Shown one piece after another: positions 33,196 through 56,790 of a DNA stretch of 64,000 nucleotides. A program made the translations under genes and the position numbers. The notes under the pieces are model-generated. The model had not been told where the DNA came from, made no database searches, and saw only the letters and a program-made list of their open reading frames with translations. The stretch covers positions 111,114,501 through 111,178,500 of the forward strand of contig NC_134137.1 of NCBI RefSeq assembly GCF_033958435.1. The letters are read 5' to 3'. This stretch comes from Carettochelys insculpta. Its lineage: Eukaryota; Chordata; Testudines; Carettochelyidae. Position 1 is the stretch's first letter. Each line of letters begins with the position of its first letter.

Positions 33196-35089
33196 GGGAG
33201 TTTTGCAGAGCAGTAGCTTGAAGCCAGGTCTTGAGCGTGGAGACTGAACTCCTTCCTCTGCCCAGGCAGGGCAAAAACAAGGTCACCCCAGTCTCTGTGT
33301 TCCTTTGTCACGTCCAGCCTCTGCTCCACTGAACACCCACAGCAATACCAGGCCCACTACTCCAAAAGGAACACCGCTCCCTGGCTTGTCTGATCAACCT
33401 CAGGCCCAGCTCCCAGACAGCCTCACAGCACTGAAGTAGATTAATAATGAAAAGAACTCCAAGTTTTGTTACCAAAGATTAAGATTAAAAGGACAAAAGG
33501 TAAGTGTTATGTGATTCTGTCTCCTGTCACGTCTGGGGCAGGGTGATCAGCTCTCAAGCGCTCAGGACTTTGCCAAGTGGCCTGGCAGGCATTCCCAGAA
33601 ACAGCATGGAGCCTTTCCACTAAAGTTTGTGTCAGAGCACATTTTTTATTCTGTTTGTTCAGCATCTAACACATTGTGTCCCCGATCCTCTAGCAAAACT
33701 GTAACATTAGTAAGTGCCAATGTTCCCTGTAAGATGTGTGCTTGGGCAGCTGCCCGGGAGAGATTCAAATACCAACCAGCAGATTAGCCAAGCATCCACA
33801 ACTGGCAGCACATGTTTCCACTGGCATTGCATATTCACCCTTGCCTCAGTGCACACAACAAAACTTATTCCACACATGGATGGAAAAAATAGACAGAACA
33901 TTGGTAAGTACACTGTCTGTAATTCAGCCTCACTCCAGTTTTCACCTCTGTGTTGTCTAACTGGCTTCTCAGGATGTCTAGACAAAGGCCCAGTCCCAAG
34001 CTGCATTTAGACCTACATTATAAATTCTGCAGGGATCACTCCCTGGGACTGAGGGTGCTGAAGGGAATCAGTAATGTATGAGACCAGGTGCAGGCATGAT
34101 TTAAATACCACCAGCTTCTTAATGCAGCAGCTGCATGCTTCAGCCTCAGGCTGCAAGCAAATGAAAAGATAGAGGGCTTGGGGCTGGCAGTGCTGCTGGT
34201 GTTCAGAACCCAGCTTTTATGGGAGATGGCACTTGCAAGCTTCAAAGGAAGCAAATGGAGCAAAAGAGTCAGTAGTCACTGCCCTGCCCAGCATAGCCAC
34301 TAGGCAATTCATAACAAGAGCATCCACTGAATTCAAACACTTGACTGTAAAAATCTCAGGTGTTTTCAACATATTGTAAGGAGCATCTCCAGTTGCTGGT
34401 TACAGGCTGAGGCCTCTAACACACAGTCAAGCAGTTCTAATTATAGAGGGCAGAGGCACATTAGCCCATATGTTACAGGGCAGCAAACAGTAAAGAGCTC
34501 ATTCAATGGTCCTCGGGAAACACTCACTGCTGGAGGATATCCTATCTTGGGGCTCAGACCTCAGCGCTTGGGCCACAGCAGGTGACAAACAGTGGGAAAA
34601 GTCAGATTTGAGGGCACTCTAGGGTGAAGATAACATCTAGATTAAATAGCAGCCCTACCCTGCTCATCAGTCATGCACCCTGAGGAGCTCAGAAGGTGCA
34701 AATAACACCGTATCAGTTACCCAGCTTTTAATGTGCCATGTGGATTTTATCTTTCTAGATTTTTAATAAAAAAGGCTGACAGATGTCTAACTGTATTACA
34801 TTAACACTATTTCTTTTAACAATAATCAAACTTACAACCTTCCCAAAAAGGTATTAATGTAGTCTGATATCTATTTTTCATAAACCCTTGTTGATTGGCA
34901 TTCACTACATTCCTCTTCTTTAATTCTTCATTAATTGGGCCCCATAACAGCCATAACAGTCTCTTGAGGGAACTGATGTTAGAGTGACTGTCCCATCCAG
35001 GACAGACTTTTTACCCTTATTAAACATTAGAACAGCAGCTTTCTTCCAGTCTTCTGGAACAAAAAAGTTAAATCCCAAGCAGAATGTGA
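33196..35089. other. Intergenic DNA with no gene seen
   Basis: No exon or RNA gene can be recognised. Part of it may continue whatever repeat was split by the MITE at 32482-33192. Confidence 0.4.
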
Positions 35090-36239
35090 GGTGCTATAAA
35101 AGGATCTTAATAAATTGTGTGTTTGTTCAACAAAATGGCAGATGAAGCTCATTGTTGATAAATGCAAAGTGATGTACATTGGAAAATATAATGCCAATTA
35201 TATATATAAAATGATGGGGTCGGACTTAGCTGTTACCACTCAAAAAAGAGATGTTAGAGTCATTGTGAATAGTTCTCTGAAAACATCCACTCAATGAACT
35301 GGCAGTCAAAAAAGCTAACAAAATGTTGGGAATCATTAAGAAAGGAATAGATAACAAGACAGAAAATGTCATATTACCTCTATATAAATCCATGGTACAT
35401 CCACATCTGGAATACTGTGTGCAAATGTGGTCACGTCATCTCAAAACCGATATATTGGAATTAGGAAAGGTTCAGAAAAGGGCAACAAAAATTATTAAGG
35501 ACATGGAACGTTTGCCATATGAGGAGAGATTAATAAGACTCGGACGTTTTAGCTTGGAAAAAAAGATGATTGAGGGGGGATGTGATAGAGGTATATAAAA
35601 TCATGACTGGTGTGGAGAAAGTAAATAAGGAAATGCTACTTACTCCTTCTCACAACACAGGATCTAGGGGGTCGCCAAATGAATATAATAGGCAGCAGGT
35701 TTAAAACAAACAATAGGAAATATTTTTTCACACGATGCACCGTTAACCTGTGGAACTCCTTGCTGGAGGATGTTGTGAAAGCCAAGACTATAGCAGAGTT
35801 TAAAAAAAGAACTAGATAAATTCATGGAGGATAGGTCCATCAGTGGCTATTAGCCAGGATGGGCATGGAGGTTGTTCCTAGCCTCTGTTTGCTGGAGGCT
35901 GGAAATGGGCAACAGGGAATTGATCACTTGGGCCGTGCCTACACTAGGCAGCTTCTTCGAAGTAGCCAGCACAACATCAAAATAGCACGTCGTGTCTACA
36001 CACACCGAGCGCTGCTTCCACATTGAAATCAACATTAGGTGGTGAGACATTGGAATCGCTATTCCTATGAGAAGATAAGAATAGCACCCTATGTCAACGT
36101 TCAACATCGACGTAGAGCGCATGTAGATGATCCGCATCCTGCTATTTCGAAATAGTGGAGTCCTCCACGGCAGCAATCACCTGAGTGGTTGAGACGTGCT
36201 GTCCAGCCCCTATGGGGCTCTATGATCACTGCGCGTGGC

Positions 36240-36990
36240 AGCCCTTAAAGCACTACGGACACAGATTTCCAGTGGCAGGAAGTTGAGAGCGTGCAGGCAG
36301 CAGCACATGCACATACCAGTCCTGCACACCCTCAGAGGCCCTGAACCGCCCAACCAGCACCCACGGCAGCCAGCCAGCCCCCTGAGCACCCCCAGGGCTC
36401 CCCCCCCGAGGGGACCCAGTGCCCTCTGGCAGCCAAACAGGGGGCCAAAAAGGGGCAGGGCCCTTCCTGGATGGAGGCTGAGCTCTGAGACCTGCTGGGG
36501 CTCTGGGGTGAAGAGGAGGTGCTCAACATGATGGGGAGCAAGCAGTGAAACGTAGAAGCCTGACTGGCTGAGGGTCTGGCCACCCAGAGTCACCCTGCCC
36601 ACACTCTGGATCACGTCCAGAGCAAGGTGAAGGAGCTGCGGCAGGGTTACACCTGGGCCCAGGACTCAACCAGATGGTCTGGGGCCACCTCCGCTGACTG
36701 CCCCTATTTTGGGAGCTCAGGGCCATCCTGGGTCCCTGGGACACCTCCTGCCCCCAGCTTCCCTTGACACCATGACCAAGGAGCCTCAGCAGGCCTCGGA
36801 GCCGTAGTCCAGCCCGGAGGCCAGCCCTGCACCTTGGGGCCCACCTGAGGAGCCACCCTTCAGGATGGTGGAGGAGGGGTCCAGCGGCGAGGGGGGGGCT
36901 CCTCATAGACCTCTCCTCCCAGAGCACCAGCTGGGCGTCTGCCCACTGGGGTTCCCCCTACCGCGGCAGTGAATGGTCAGGTACGTACGC
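36240..36990 (+). pseudogene. Harbinger Myb/SANT-like gene, degenerate
   Basis: Across shifting frames one reads GPSWMEAEL, DLLGLWGEEEVLNMMGSK, then SKVKELRQGYTWAQ and CPYFGELRAILGPW. This is the same order as in the 15742 element without the MITE. Several stops and indels are present. A Pro/Ala-rich coiled-coil tail region continues toward 37.9 kb in broken form. Confidence 0.65.
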
Positions 36991-38104
36991 CACAGGGCAC
37001 ACACCCCTGAACCACAGGGCAGGGGCACCAGACATGACTGGGAGCTTGACCCACCCCCAGCGGACCCTGACCCACAACTGCCCAGCCACAGCATGGTCCC
37101 AGGATGGCGGCATGGCCATCAGCGCCTGTCAGCACCCACACCCATGGACAGCGCTGTGCCCTAATCCTGGGGAAGGTGGGGACCATGCAATGGGGCCACC
37201 GACAGGGACACCACACTCACGGATGGGTGATGGAGACACAGCACCCAAGGGAGGATGGGGGGCATGGGCCTTGGGTCAGGGCACAGTACCAACAGCCTTC
37301 CCCTCCCTCTCTCCCTCTTTCTGCAACAGCACCATCCGAGGCCCCAAACAGCCAGGCACCCTCCATCGTGCAGGACAGCCTGCCGGAGGTCAGACCCCAC
37401 CAATGCCAGGATGGGCACGCCACCGCCGGTCCCAGGGGATGGCCCCCATGGACTCCCAGCTCCTGGCGGCTCTCCCATGGCAGGCAGAGGTGGCTGAGGA
37501 GAGGCTGTGCTTCGACCGCAAGGAGTCCACCTGGTGCCGGCCAGCATGGCAGGAGTTCATGGGGGTTTTCTGGGACATAGCCGGGTTGTTCCAGGAGGCC
37601 GTGGCTCAGCTCCCACCTCCTGCTACCCGCCCCCGCCACCCTCCCTGCTACTCCACTCGATGCCCTGCCTGCCCCACCTGCCAGCCCACCAGGACTGGAG
37701 CCCACTGGGGCTGAAGAGCGGCTGGGGGAGCCATCCCACCCCTACTTGCCAGTTGTCCCGCTCCCAGACAAAGTGGGGGGCCCACGACCCAAACCCACCA
37801 GGGGTCACGCCCCTCTACCCCCACCCCAGAGTGACGGGCCGATGGCCAAGCCGTCTGCTGGCCCTGCCATTTGTATATAGTTGTCCCGCCATTTGTATAC
37901 TAAGATCCAGTTTTTGTTGTTCACATACCATACCAGACAGTTTCATCAGTTATTCAGTAATCCACAGTTTTATTTTTCAAAGAACCCTGTGAGACGTGTG
38001 CTTGTCGGGGGCGGGGGGCGGGGGATAGTGTGCAGCTGGTGGGGGCGGTGTAAGGGCGGTGGGGGCGGTGTGCGGAGGCCTGCCAGGGATTGCCAGGGAG
38101 GTGC

Positions 38105-39524
38105 TCAGGGGTCTCCCTGATCAAAATGGGCCCGCAGGGTCTTGCAGACCTGTACCCCCTCATAGTGGACCTGGTGACTGGGTGCGGTGGCCAGCTGGGG
38201 GAAGCCCGTGCTGGTGTCAACTGCCCACCCCTGGACGAAGGCCTCCTCCTTGCTCTTGACGATGTTGTGGAGTGTGCAGTGTGCGCCCACAACCTGGGGG
38301 ATGCTTTGGAGGCCGACGTCCAGGCACGCGAAGAGGGACTGCCACCAGCCCTTCAGGTGGTTGAAGGTCCTCTCCACCACCTGGTGGACATGGTTCAGGA
38401 GACCGTTGAACCACTCCTGGCTGGCATTGAGGTGGCCAGTGTCTGGGCGCATGAGCCAGAGCTGGAGTGGGTAGGCCATCTGCCACGAGGCAGAGGGGCA
38501 CGGTGGTGTCCTCCAGACGTATCTCCCTCTGGGGGATGTAGGTCCCTGCCTCCAGTCAGTGGCACAGACCCAAGTTCCAGAAGACGCAGGTGTCACGTGT
38601 ACAGCTGGGCCAGCCGACGTAGACATCCTGGAAGCGGATCCAGCTCTCCACCATTGTCTGCTGGACCATGGAGTGGTAGCCCCTCTGGTTTATGTATCAT
38701 CCCCTGCTGTGGTCCGGGGTGCGGATGGGGATATGGGTCCCAACTAGGACCCCAAAGCAGTTCAGGAACCCCATGGCAGCAAATCCTGTGATGGCCGCGT
38801 CTGACTTGGACGACCCTCCAGAGCAGCAAGGCACTGAGCGCACGGACCACCTGTGGGAGGGAACATGAGCACACATGAGGGTGTGCAGGGTGCCCCAGGC
38901 CCCTCCCTCCCAGCCCCTCCCTCCTGGGCACCTCCCCCGCCCAGCCCTCCCTCCCTCCCCGGCACCACTCCCTCCCCAGGCCTCTACCCAGGCCCCACTC
39001 CCTGGCACCTCACCCCCCAGTGGGTGCATGCCCAGGCCTCCTTACCTCCACGACGATGGCCTCACCCATGGCCTTTCCCATTCCAAACTGGTGGCCCACG
39101 GAGCAGTAGCTGTCTGGAGTGGCCAGCTTCCACACTGCTACTGCGACCCTCTTCTCCACGGGGAGGGCGCGCCGCATCCATGTGCCCTGGACCTTCAGCG
39201 TGGGGTGAACCACTGGCAAAGCTCTAGGAAGCTCTGCTGCCACATGCGGACGTTCCTCAGCTGCTGGTCGTCGTTCCACTCCCTCATTACCAGCTGCTCC
39301 CACCACTTGGAGCTTGTGGAGTAGCTCCAGAGGTGGCGGAGCACCCGGTGAGGGAGGAACAGGGGAGCCCAGTGGTCAGGGGCATCCCCGTCTGCCCCTG
39401 GGGAGGGCTCCCATGCCAGGAGCTGCTGGGTGGCCTCCCATGCAACACTTAGCAGGGCGCTTTCTCCCTGGGTGACATCCTGGAAGGCTTTCAGGAGCTG
39501 CTGCTGCTGCTGCTGAGGGTCCAT
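38105..39524 (-). pseudogene. Harbinger transposase, N-terminal exon well kept, catalytic Asp lost
   Basis: From ATG 39524 an open exon reads MDPQQQQQQLLKAFQDV, WWEQLVMREWNDDQQLRN and SFLELCQWFTP. After a frameshift it continues TWMRRALPVEKRVAVAVW and GHQFGMGKAMGEAIVVEV. After an intron, exon 2 reads SDAAITGFAAMGFLNCFG, then GVLVGTHIPIRTPDH. The catalytic aspartate of the LDGTH motif is valine here. The Glu block (QVVERTFNHLKGWW) survives in a third frame at about 38290. The loss of the first Asp plus frameshifts make it inactive. Confidence 0.75.
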
Positions 39525-40710
39525 GGCTGCTGCGACTCGTCGGTCTGTGAGAGTGTGGCTAGTGCTCTGCAGACCTCGTGCTGTGCAGGCCAGGTGTGTT
39601 TGGGAGGGGCTCTTTAAAAGGAGCGGCTTCCTGTTGCCCTGGAAGGGCTAGTCAAGCCTGTGACACCATCCGCAGGACATCCTGGCCCCTTATTTCGAAG
39701 GAGGGTGCTTGTGTGTGTGGATGCTCTGCTTTTCCATCCAGGGCGGCCCCTTTCGACATTTCCTGTCACTACTTCGACGCTGAACATCGACAGCACCAGC
39801 CCTGGGGTATGGGTGGACGATAGGTGTCGAAGTAGCCTATTTCGATGTTGTTACTTTGAAATAGACTACTTTGATGTAGTGTCCTAGGGTATACATAGCC
39901 TTGGTGATTACCCATTCTGTTCATTCCCTCTGGGGCACCTGGTATTGGCCGCTGTTGGAAGACAGGATACTGGGCTTGATGGACCTATGGTTCTTATGTT
40001 CTTAACAGCCCCAGCATTCCAGGACTTACTGAAATTAATACTCTGTGTCCAGCTCTTTTACAACTCTTGAACCCAAATTCTCTCTAACTTAAGAGCTACT
40101 GTATTAGAGTAATCCTTCCATCTTATCATCACCTCTGGAAGATGCTATGACTTAGCATATTATTTATGTTTATTACCGTCCACTTCACCTTTCTTCCACT
40201 TGTTTTATATACAATGTTTTACAACTGCTCTCACCTCTTCTGCAAACTACTGTAACCCTTCTGTTAACGCCAGATGCCTGCCAGAAGGGCCGGGTTCAAC
40301 TCTTGTGGGGTTTTCCTATCAAGGATACAACCAACCGGCTCGAGCCCCCACCCAGTGGCCTGGGACAATTTCACCCCCGTGCTGGGTGCCTGTAAGGCGG
40401 TTCTCCCCCCTCCTCACAAGCACAGAGTCTGAGATAGAAATGGCTTGTTTAATGGTCGTAACCTACCCCAAGGTTACAGCGACAGATGCAGTATATCTCA
40501 GCACAGAAGAGACAAAACCCCTTTTACCCAGATACCATCCCCATATGCAGTAGAACCCAGTCTCTTGCTGGGGCTCTTGGCCCTTTTCCACACACACACA
40601 GTTACAGGGTGTACCCTCTGCGGAGCAGTCCCAAACTCAAAGCCCACAGATACATCACCAGGGCAATACTAGCTGTCCACTTGTCTGTAGCCTCCCCTTG
40701 CTATCACCAG

Positions 40711-40915
40711 CCGTCTGCCAGTCGCCATCGTCTACCGCCGCTCCTACCGGCCGCCCACCAGTCGCCGTCGTCTGCCGCCGCTCCTACCGGCCGCCCGCCA
40801 GTCACCATCGTCTGCCGCCGCTCCCGCTCCTACCGGCCGCCCGCCAGTTGCCATCGTCCGCCACTCCTCCTACCGGCCGCCCGCTGGTCCTGTTGTCTGC
40901 TGGTCCTAACCCCAC
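40711..40915. repeat. 40-bp GC-rich minisatellite
   Basis: The unit runs CCGCCGCTCCTACCGGCCGC followed by CCGCCAGTCGCCATCGTCTG. Two exact-length 40-bp units start at 40735 and 40775. One 44-bp unit and partial units lie on either side. Open frames here (Arg/Pro-rich) follow from the repeat and are not taken as genes. Confidence 0.88.
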
Positions 40916-41144
40916 TGCTTGGGACTGCCCTAAGGCAGAACCCAGTGATTTCAGCTCTGTGTGGCCTCAGCTGCCACTCTGTGATTTTAGCTCTTGGTAT
41001 CTCTAGTGTGGGATTTCACAAACACCCTAGTATCAGCTCTATCTTTCAACAGGTGGGGACAGTTAGTCAAGCCAAGCTTATAGCTATATGGCCAAGGCAT
41101 ACACAGGGCCAAGGCACTAAGCAAGCTGGCTCAAGCAGTATAGT

Positions 41145-41173
41145 CTCCTCTCCTCTCCTCTCCTCTCCTCTCC
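41145..41173. repeat. (CTCCT)n microsatellite
   Basis: Six tandem CTCCT-type units without interruption. Confidence 0.9.
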
Positions 41174-42119
41174 CACAATGCTTTAAACCAGGGAGCCCTG
41201 TGTAATCAGTCTTACACAGCTAAGGCGACTGCCCTGTCCCCCACAACAACCCAGAGCATTGGTGAGATCTCACAACTCCTGCATTAAGTGTCAGCTTAAA
41301 TTGTGATTTTACAACTACATGTTTACAATAGACCAAATCTCATGGCTTACTTGCTACCCATTAGGCTTTGCCTGAAAAGGTATCACACATGCACACCTTT
41401 TGCATTCTCATGCAGATGACCTCTGGGAGACTCATTCCTCCCAGCCTTCAGCAGCACTGCATTCCTTCTGCCACATTCCCTACACTAGGTTGATTTTTTA
41501 AACCAATAGGGTCTCCTTCTTCTGTTGTGGCTTTTTTGGCATTTAGTGAAGAGTTCTTAAACTATTTCTAATTATCCCTCCCCCCCCCCCGTTCTAATTA
41601 AATTAACTCCTGAAAGTGGGGAAATACCTACACTGCCTAAGATCTGACACAGGAGCTCTGTGGCCCTGGCACAAGAGGCATAGGTGATGCTCTGGACTTC
41701 AAGTGTAGCATTATTCTGCAGAATCTGCAGTGTACAGGCACTTTCTTGGGGCTACCTAGCAGCGTGCACAGAGATGTGAGGACAGCACTGACTATGCCCA
41801 TCTACCTGGCAACCCTAATAAGCAGCATCCACTGATCCTGAGCTCCCCCTTTTGCATATGAACACAGACTCTGCACATGCCATAAGACTCATTCTCTCTC
41901 CCCTATGGGGTGATAATGGAACTCACTTTCTAAAGTGGCCTACCTTTAGAAGAGACCTTGATGGTGTAAGATTTATGAATGGTTTCCTTGATGAATGGAG
42001 AGAAACGTAGGGCAACACATTAACCCTGAGGAGGATAAACCTGAAGAAAACAATCCCATAATTTGCCCTACCCCATACAATGATCATGGGCATTCCCAAA
42101 CGCACCTTCCTTGCAACTT

Positions 42120-43059
42120 TGCCTTAGCTGGGCCCAGCAGATTTTGGCCACATTAAGGGTTTGGCCCCGCACGGGGCGGGCGCAAAGTGGCAGGTGCAGT
42201 AAACCAAGGGAGAAAGTGCTTCGCACAATGAGGAGAGCAGAGAAGCCCAATCCTGACATCGCTAGAAAGCCGCCGCACAGCTACCAGGTTGCTCCTGCCG
42301 AGCACGGAACTGCTTTTAGCAACATGAGGCACAGGGGTGGGAGGGGGCTCCAGGCTGGGTAAGGTGGTCGGGGAGGGGGCTCTAGTCTGGGGGAGGGCGC
42401 TGGGGCATGGGAAGGGGCTCTGGGGCAGGCTCCAGGCTGCGCGGAAGCAGGCTAGAGCGCAGACAGGTGAAGCACATACCCCCGGCTCCTTGCAGGGTCG
42501 GCGCTTCTATATGCGCGCGCGCGCGCGCCCGCCACGCACCGCCCGCTGGCCGCGCTTCCAAGGGAGGCGTATGCGGCGCCAGAGCGCGCGCACCGACTAG
42601 GTTCGGAGAGCGAACTACAACTCCCAGCATGCCTCGCGCCCGCCCTCATGCGGCCGCGCACGGGCGGAGTACGGGAGGGGGGGGTACGGAAGCCGGTTTT
42701 GCGGTAGGTTTGCTGGGGTGGCGGGGGCGGAGAGGGAGGGGTAGGCGGCTATCCTGGCGCTTTGCGTGCCGCGCCCTTGGGGAGCCAGCGCTGCGCCGGC
42801 GGGGGCGGGGCTTGGAACGGCAGCGCCAGAGCGCTCTCAACCTGGGGGTTGCAGCCGGAGCAGCTGGCTCTAACCCCCGCCTCCCCGCGCTGCTGTGCGC
42901 GCCAGTTCCCAGCCCGTGCCCCCGCCTGCCCTGCGCACAGGGGCTGCGTCCCGCGGGGCGCGGCTGGCGTCCGGAGGCGACACAAACCAAAGTCCCTTTT
43001 CTTGCAGGGCGGTGGCGCGGAGTTTTCGGGCAGGCGGGCGCCCCGGCCCGGCAGCGGCC
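42120..43059 (+). promoter_or_regulatory. TEX30: CpG island and 5' UTR of TEX30
   Basis: About 0.95 kb is strongly GC-rich and keeps many CpGs (GCGCGCGCGCGCGCGCCCG at 42514-42532, GGCGGGGGCGGGGCTTGG near 42800), in sharp contrast to the AT-rich flanks. It ends in the TEX30 start codon. GGGGCGGGG boxes could bind Sp1-type factors. No TATA box stands out, as expected for a CpG-island promoter. Long open frames on both strands here result from high GC content. Confidence 0.85.
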
Positions 43060-54230
<11,171 letters not shown>

Positions 54231-54661
54231 CTCCCAAAGTTAAACATCTGTTACACTGTTTTCCTAAATGTAAAGGGCTTGTTTGACTTGTTAAAGAATG
54301 TACTAGAAAAGAGCTATTCCTATATGAGGCCAATTTATTCATTACAGGTCATTCTGCAAATATTAAGTTAAACACAAGTATTTTGTGAATCCAAAACATC
54401 TGTGCAGTGTAAACAGGGTAGTATTACCTTTTTTGTTAAAGGCAAAGATCACAAAATATGCAAACTATAAACTATATCTTTAAGCAGCACTTCCCATTTC
54501 ACCAGCCGGTGGGAAGAGAGGTAGCAGGGGCATGCTGTGGTGGCACAACTATATCTCAATGTTAGTGGAATTTATAGCATTTGTTGGTCTGTGTGATGAA
54601 GAAATATTCCCATCCTCTTTTTTGTACTAATTTAGTTAATGTTTTTCAAAGATTACTGCAA

Positions 54662-54667
54662 AATAAA
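54662..54667 (+). promoter_or_regulatory. TEX30: AATAAA, possible proximal polyadenylation signal of TEX30
   Basis: AATAAA about 430 nt after the stop codon, in AT-rich 3' sequence. It would give a short 3' UTR. Confidence 0.4.
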
Positions 54668-55305
54668 TTAATTTTTTTACTGGAATTGAAACTTTAGACT
54701 GATTTATTCCCAGCTGTATTGCAGACACCATGGTTAATTTGAAAAAGTCACATTCAGCCACCCTTGCACTCATTTTTGAGGGGAAGAACCCATTTATGGC
54801 TGAAATTTCAGGGGTTAGTCTCTGTTTCCTTATACTTTGTGTGCACATTTACTCTTTTGGAAACAGGCTATTCTGATTTGGCTGCTTTTTACACCTTCTT
54901 TGTGCAGTAATTACACAAAGTGGGAAGCAGTAGAGAATTAGGGAATGTATGTTTAGTTTCTTTGGGAAAGTGAAAAAAACCCCAGAAGGGTCTAATCTGC
55001 CACTTTTGAATTATTTGGTCAGCAAAAAAAACTTTGTCTTTTTAAAAAGGCACAAGGTAAACTTAAAAGTTCAAAAGTTTTCATATCAAAATTGCTCAAA
55101 CAACTGAAAATAACAAAGCATGACATTTAGTTAGGCTTAATTATTTTCTGTGTAAAGTCTGGTGGAGAAATGAAAAATAGAAAGCCATTAGATATCAGAA
55201 GTTTGTTCTAATGTGTGCACATACTTTCCATTTTATAGAGGCGTATACTAGTTCTAGTGTTATGGATTTGGAAAGGCACCATTGTGCTTTTTCTTTTATG
55301 TATTT

Positions 55306-55311
55306 AATAAA
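55306..55311 (+). promoter_or_regulatory. TEX30: AATAAA, possible distal polyadenylation signal of TEX30
   Basis: AATAAA about 1.08 kb after the stop. The sequence between shows no repeat element, which fits a real 3' UTR. Confidence 0.45.
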
Positions 55312-55929
55312 TTCTTAGTGCAGTTTAAAAATATTGTTTTACAAATTTCAGCTGTACCAGTTTGCTTTAGCTGGTGCATGTGCATTATAACTGCTTGATT
55401 GCTGAGTGTGATGTTAGATCAGTGAAGGCCCAGTTTACCCCTTGTGGTGAAACTTTGCTGACATCCACTACAGACTTCTGCTATATTTTGATTGGTTTGT
55501 TTGGACTTCCAGGTGGTTTTATACTGATATAATTGCATCTGTAGTAAAGCTTTTGCTGGTATAGAAATACCAAAAATCCCACCCCAAACTGATAATACTA
55601 TACTGTCAGAAGTTTCCCAGGTAGAACTGGCCTAAGATTATTATGGTTAAATACATGCAACAAACTGATTTAGAGTGACTGCAGAGACACAGCTCAGTCC
55701 CTGACAGAATCACTAGCATGAATAATGTGACAAAGTCAGACCCAACAGCTGCAAGAAGATCCTAATTATTATATATTAGCCCTAGAATGTTAAAGGTCCT
55801 TTTACCTACAAGCTGAGAAGGTGTTATCTTAGCTCAGCTAGGAACACCTGAAAGCAATTGAGGGCTGCAAACTCTCACTCTGGGGAGAGCAAGGAGAGGA
55901 AAGCTATTAGGTGGCAAGTGGCAGCAAGG

Positions 55930-56790
55930 AAATAAGCTCTTCCAGGGTGAGGCTGTACTTCAGCAGTGCAAAATCTGCAGTCTGAATCTGGCCCCTGGGT
56001 TCCCTGGATCTGGCCCCTGAGGGCTCGGGGTTGCCTCTCAAGCATCCGGCCTGGTGTGCAGTGCGGGGTGTGGAACCCAGAACCTCATAGGCTGGAGTCA
56101 GGCAAGCGAGGGTGGCATCCACCCGATGGGTTCTGCCTGGTAGTGGCCTGTAGCAGCTATATGCACAACCGCTGCCTCTACTCCAGCAACGGCTGGTGGA
56201 AGGGCAGCATTGCCTAGGGATGTGTTTTCCCGGCTGGTCTGATTGGCCACAATTCTGGCCAATCAGAGCAATGGAGGGCAGTGCCTGGGAGCAGTGGGGG
56301 ACAGGTAGCCACAAGGGCCCCGGGGAGCTGTGCTATGTAAATGTTCCCCCCAAACAATTGCCCAGATACCTCACCCCAGCCCATTCCTGCATCCCCCTCT
56401 ACCCAGACCCCACTGTACTCCTGCATTCCCTCCTCTTGCCCAGACCTTCGATCCTGCACCTGCACCCTAACAGTGCCACAACTCTCAGCCTGCTTTCTGT
56501 ACCCTCCCTCCTGTCCAGATACCACACCTCAAGCCCGCTTCCTGGCAGCCCCTTCCCACACTGAAGCCCTAATTCTTGGCCCCACCCTAGGTCTTGGGGG
56601 AGCCCACAAAATGTACTAACCCTGCCCCCCCCAGGCTCTGAGGCTGGTGTGCAAGGGGAATGAGGGGGGGTGTCTTTTTTGTGTTTGTTTTTCAGTTGGA
56701 GACCAAGTCAGTGAGGCTTAGTTGTTTTGATGCTCAGTGGCTATTCACCCAAAAAGTTTCCCTACCTCTGCTATGCTCCTTCCCATAGGA
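55930..56790. mobile_element. Probable hAT-like remnant
   Basis: The right side reads CCCTACCTCTGC, the complement of a CAGAGGTAGGG hAT-like end. The body is GC-rich, with GGCCAATCAGAGCAATGGAG. The left end is not found. Between the two host genes. Confidence 0.35.

Larger units (their letters stand above)
35931..39900. mobile_element. Complete 3.97-kb two-gene Harbinger (family B, copy 2)
   Basis: Left TIR GGCCGTGCCTACACTAGG and right end complement of GGCTATGTATACCCTAGG. TTG is duplicated at 35928-35930 and 39901-39903. Deleting the element and one TTG restores a continuous CR1 sequence (CACTTGGTGATTACC), which proves both borders. A Myb/SANT-like gene (plus, left) faces a transposase gene (minus, right). 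Both are disabled. Confidence 0.93.
35090..40003 (+). mobile_element. CR1 LINE 3' part, split by a Harbinger insertion
   Basis: From about 35120 the sequence reads CR1 ORF2 C-terminal blocks (KLIVDKCKVMYIG, LPLYKSMVHPHLEYCVQMW, QKRATKIIKDMERLPYEERL) with frameshifts and stops. It continues through NRRKYF/TVNLWNSL-like sequence to GGCAACAGGGAATTGATCAC at 35926. The Harbinger at 35931-39900 follows. The CR1 then resumes at 39904 with GTGATTACCCATTCTGTTC and ends near 40003 with TATGGTTCTTATGTTCTT. The CR1 was inserted first. Confidence 0.88.
40004..42110. other. Intergenic DNA before the TEX30 CpG island
   Basis: No exon is recognised. It holds the 40-bp minisatellite and the (CCTCT)n run listed separately. 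A GC-rich tract at 40260-40700 looks like an unclassified repeat, possibly an LTR, but no paired copy is present. Confidence 0.4.

Noticed and set aside
31450..33700. Possible endogenous retrovirus or LTR around the 32482 MITE
   Set aside because: The sequence has the feel of an LTR, but there is no paired repeat, primer-binding site, polypurine tract or pol motif, so no call was made.
37034..37992. Long open frames of 226 and 161 codons in the 35931 Harbinger
   Set aside because: They overlap in several frames on both strands of GC-rich transposon DNA and match no domain; the real remnants are in other frames.
2528..40000. CRISPR-like or bacterial repeat array from the many similar short repeats
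   Set aside because: The repeats are transposon ends in a vertebrate genome, irregularly spaced and inverted, with no spacers or cas genes.
40486..41205. A 239-codon Arg/Pro-rich frame
   Set aside because: Its middle is the 40-bp minisatellite; openness follows from the repeat unit.
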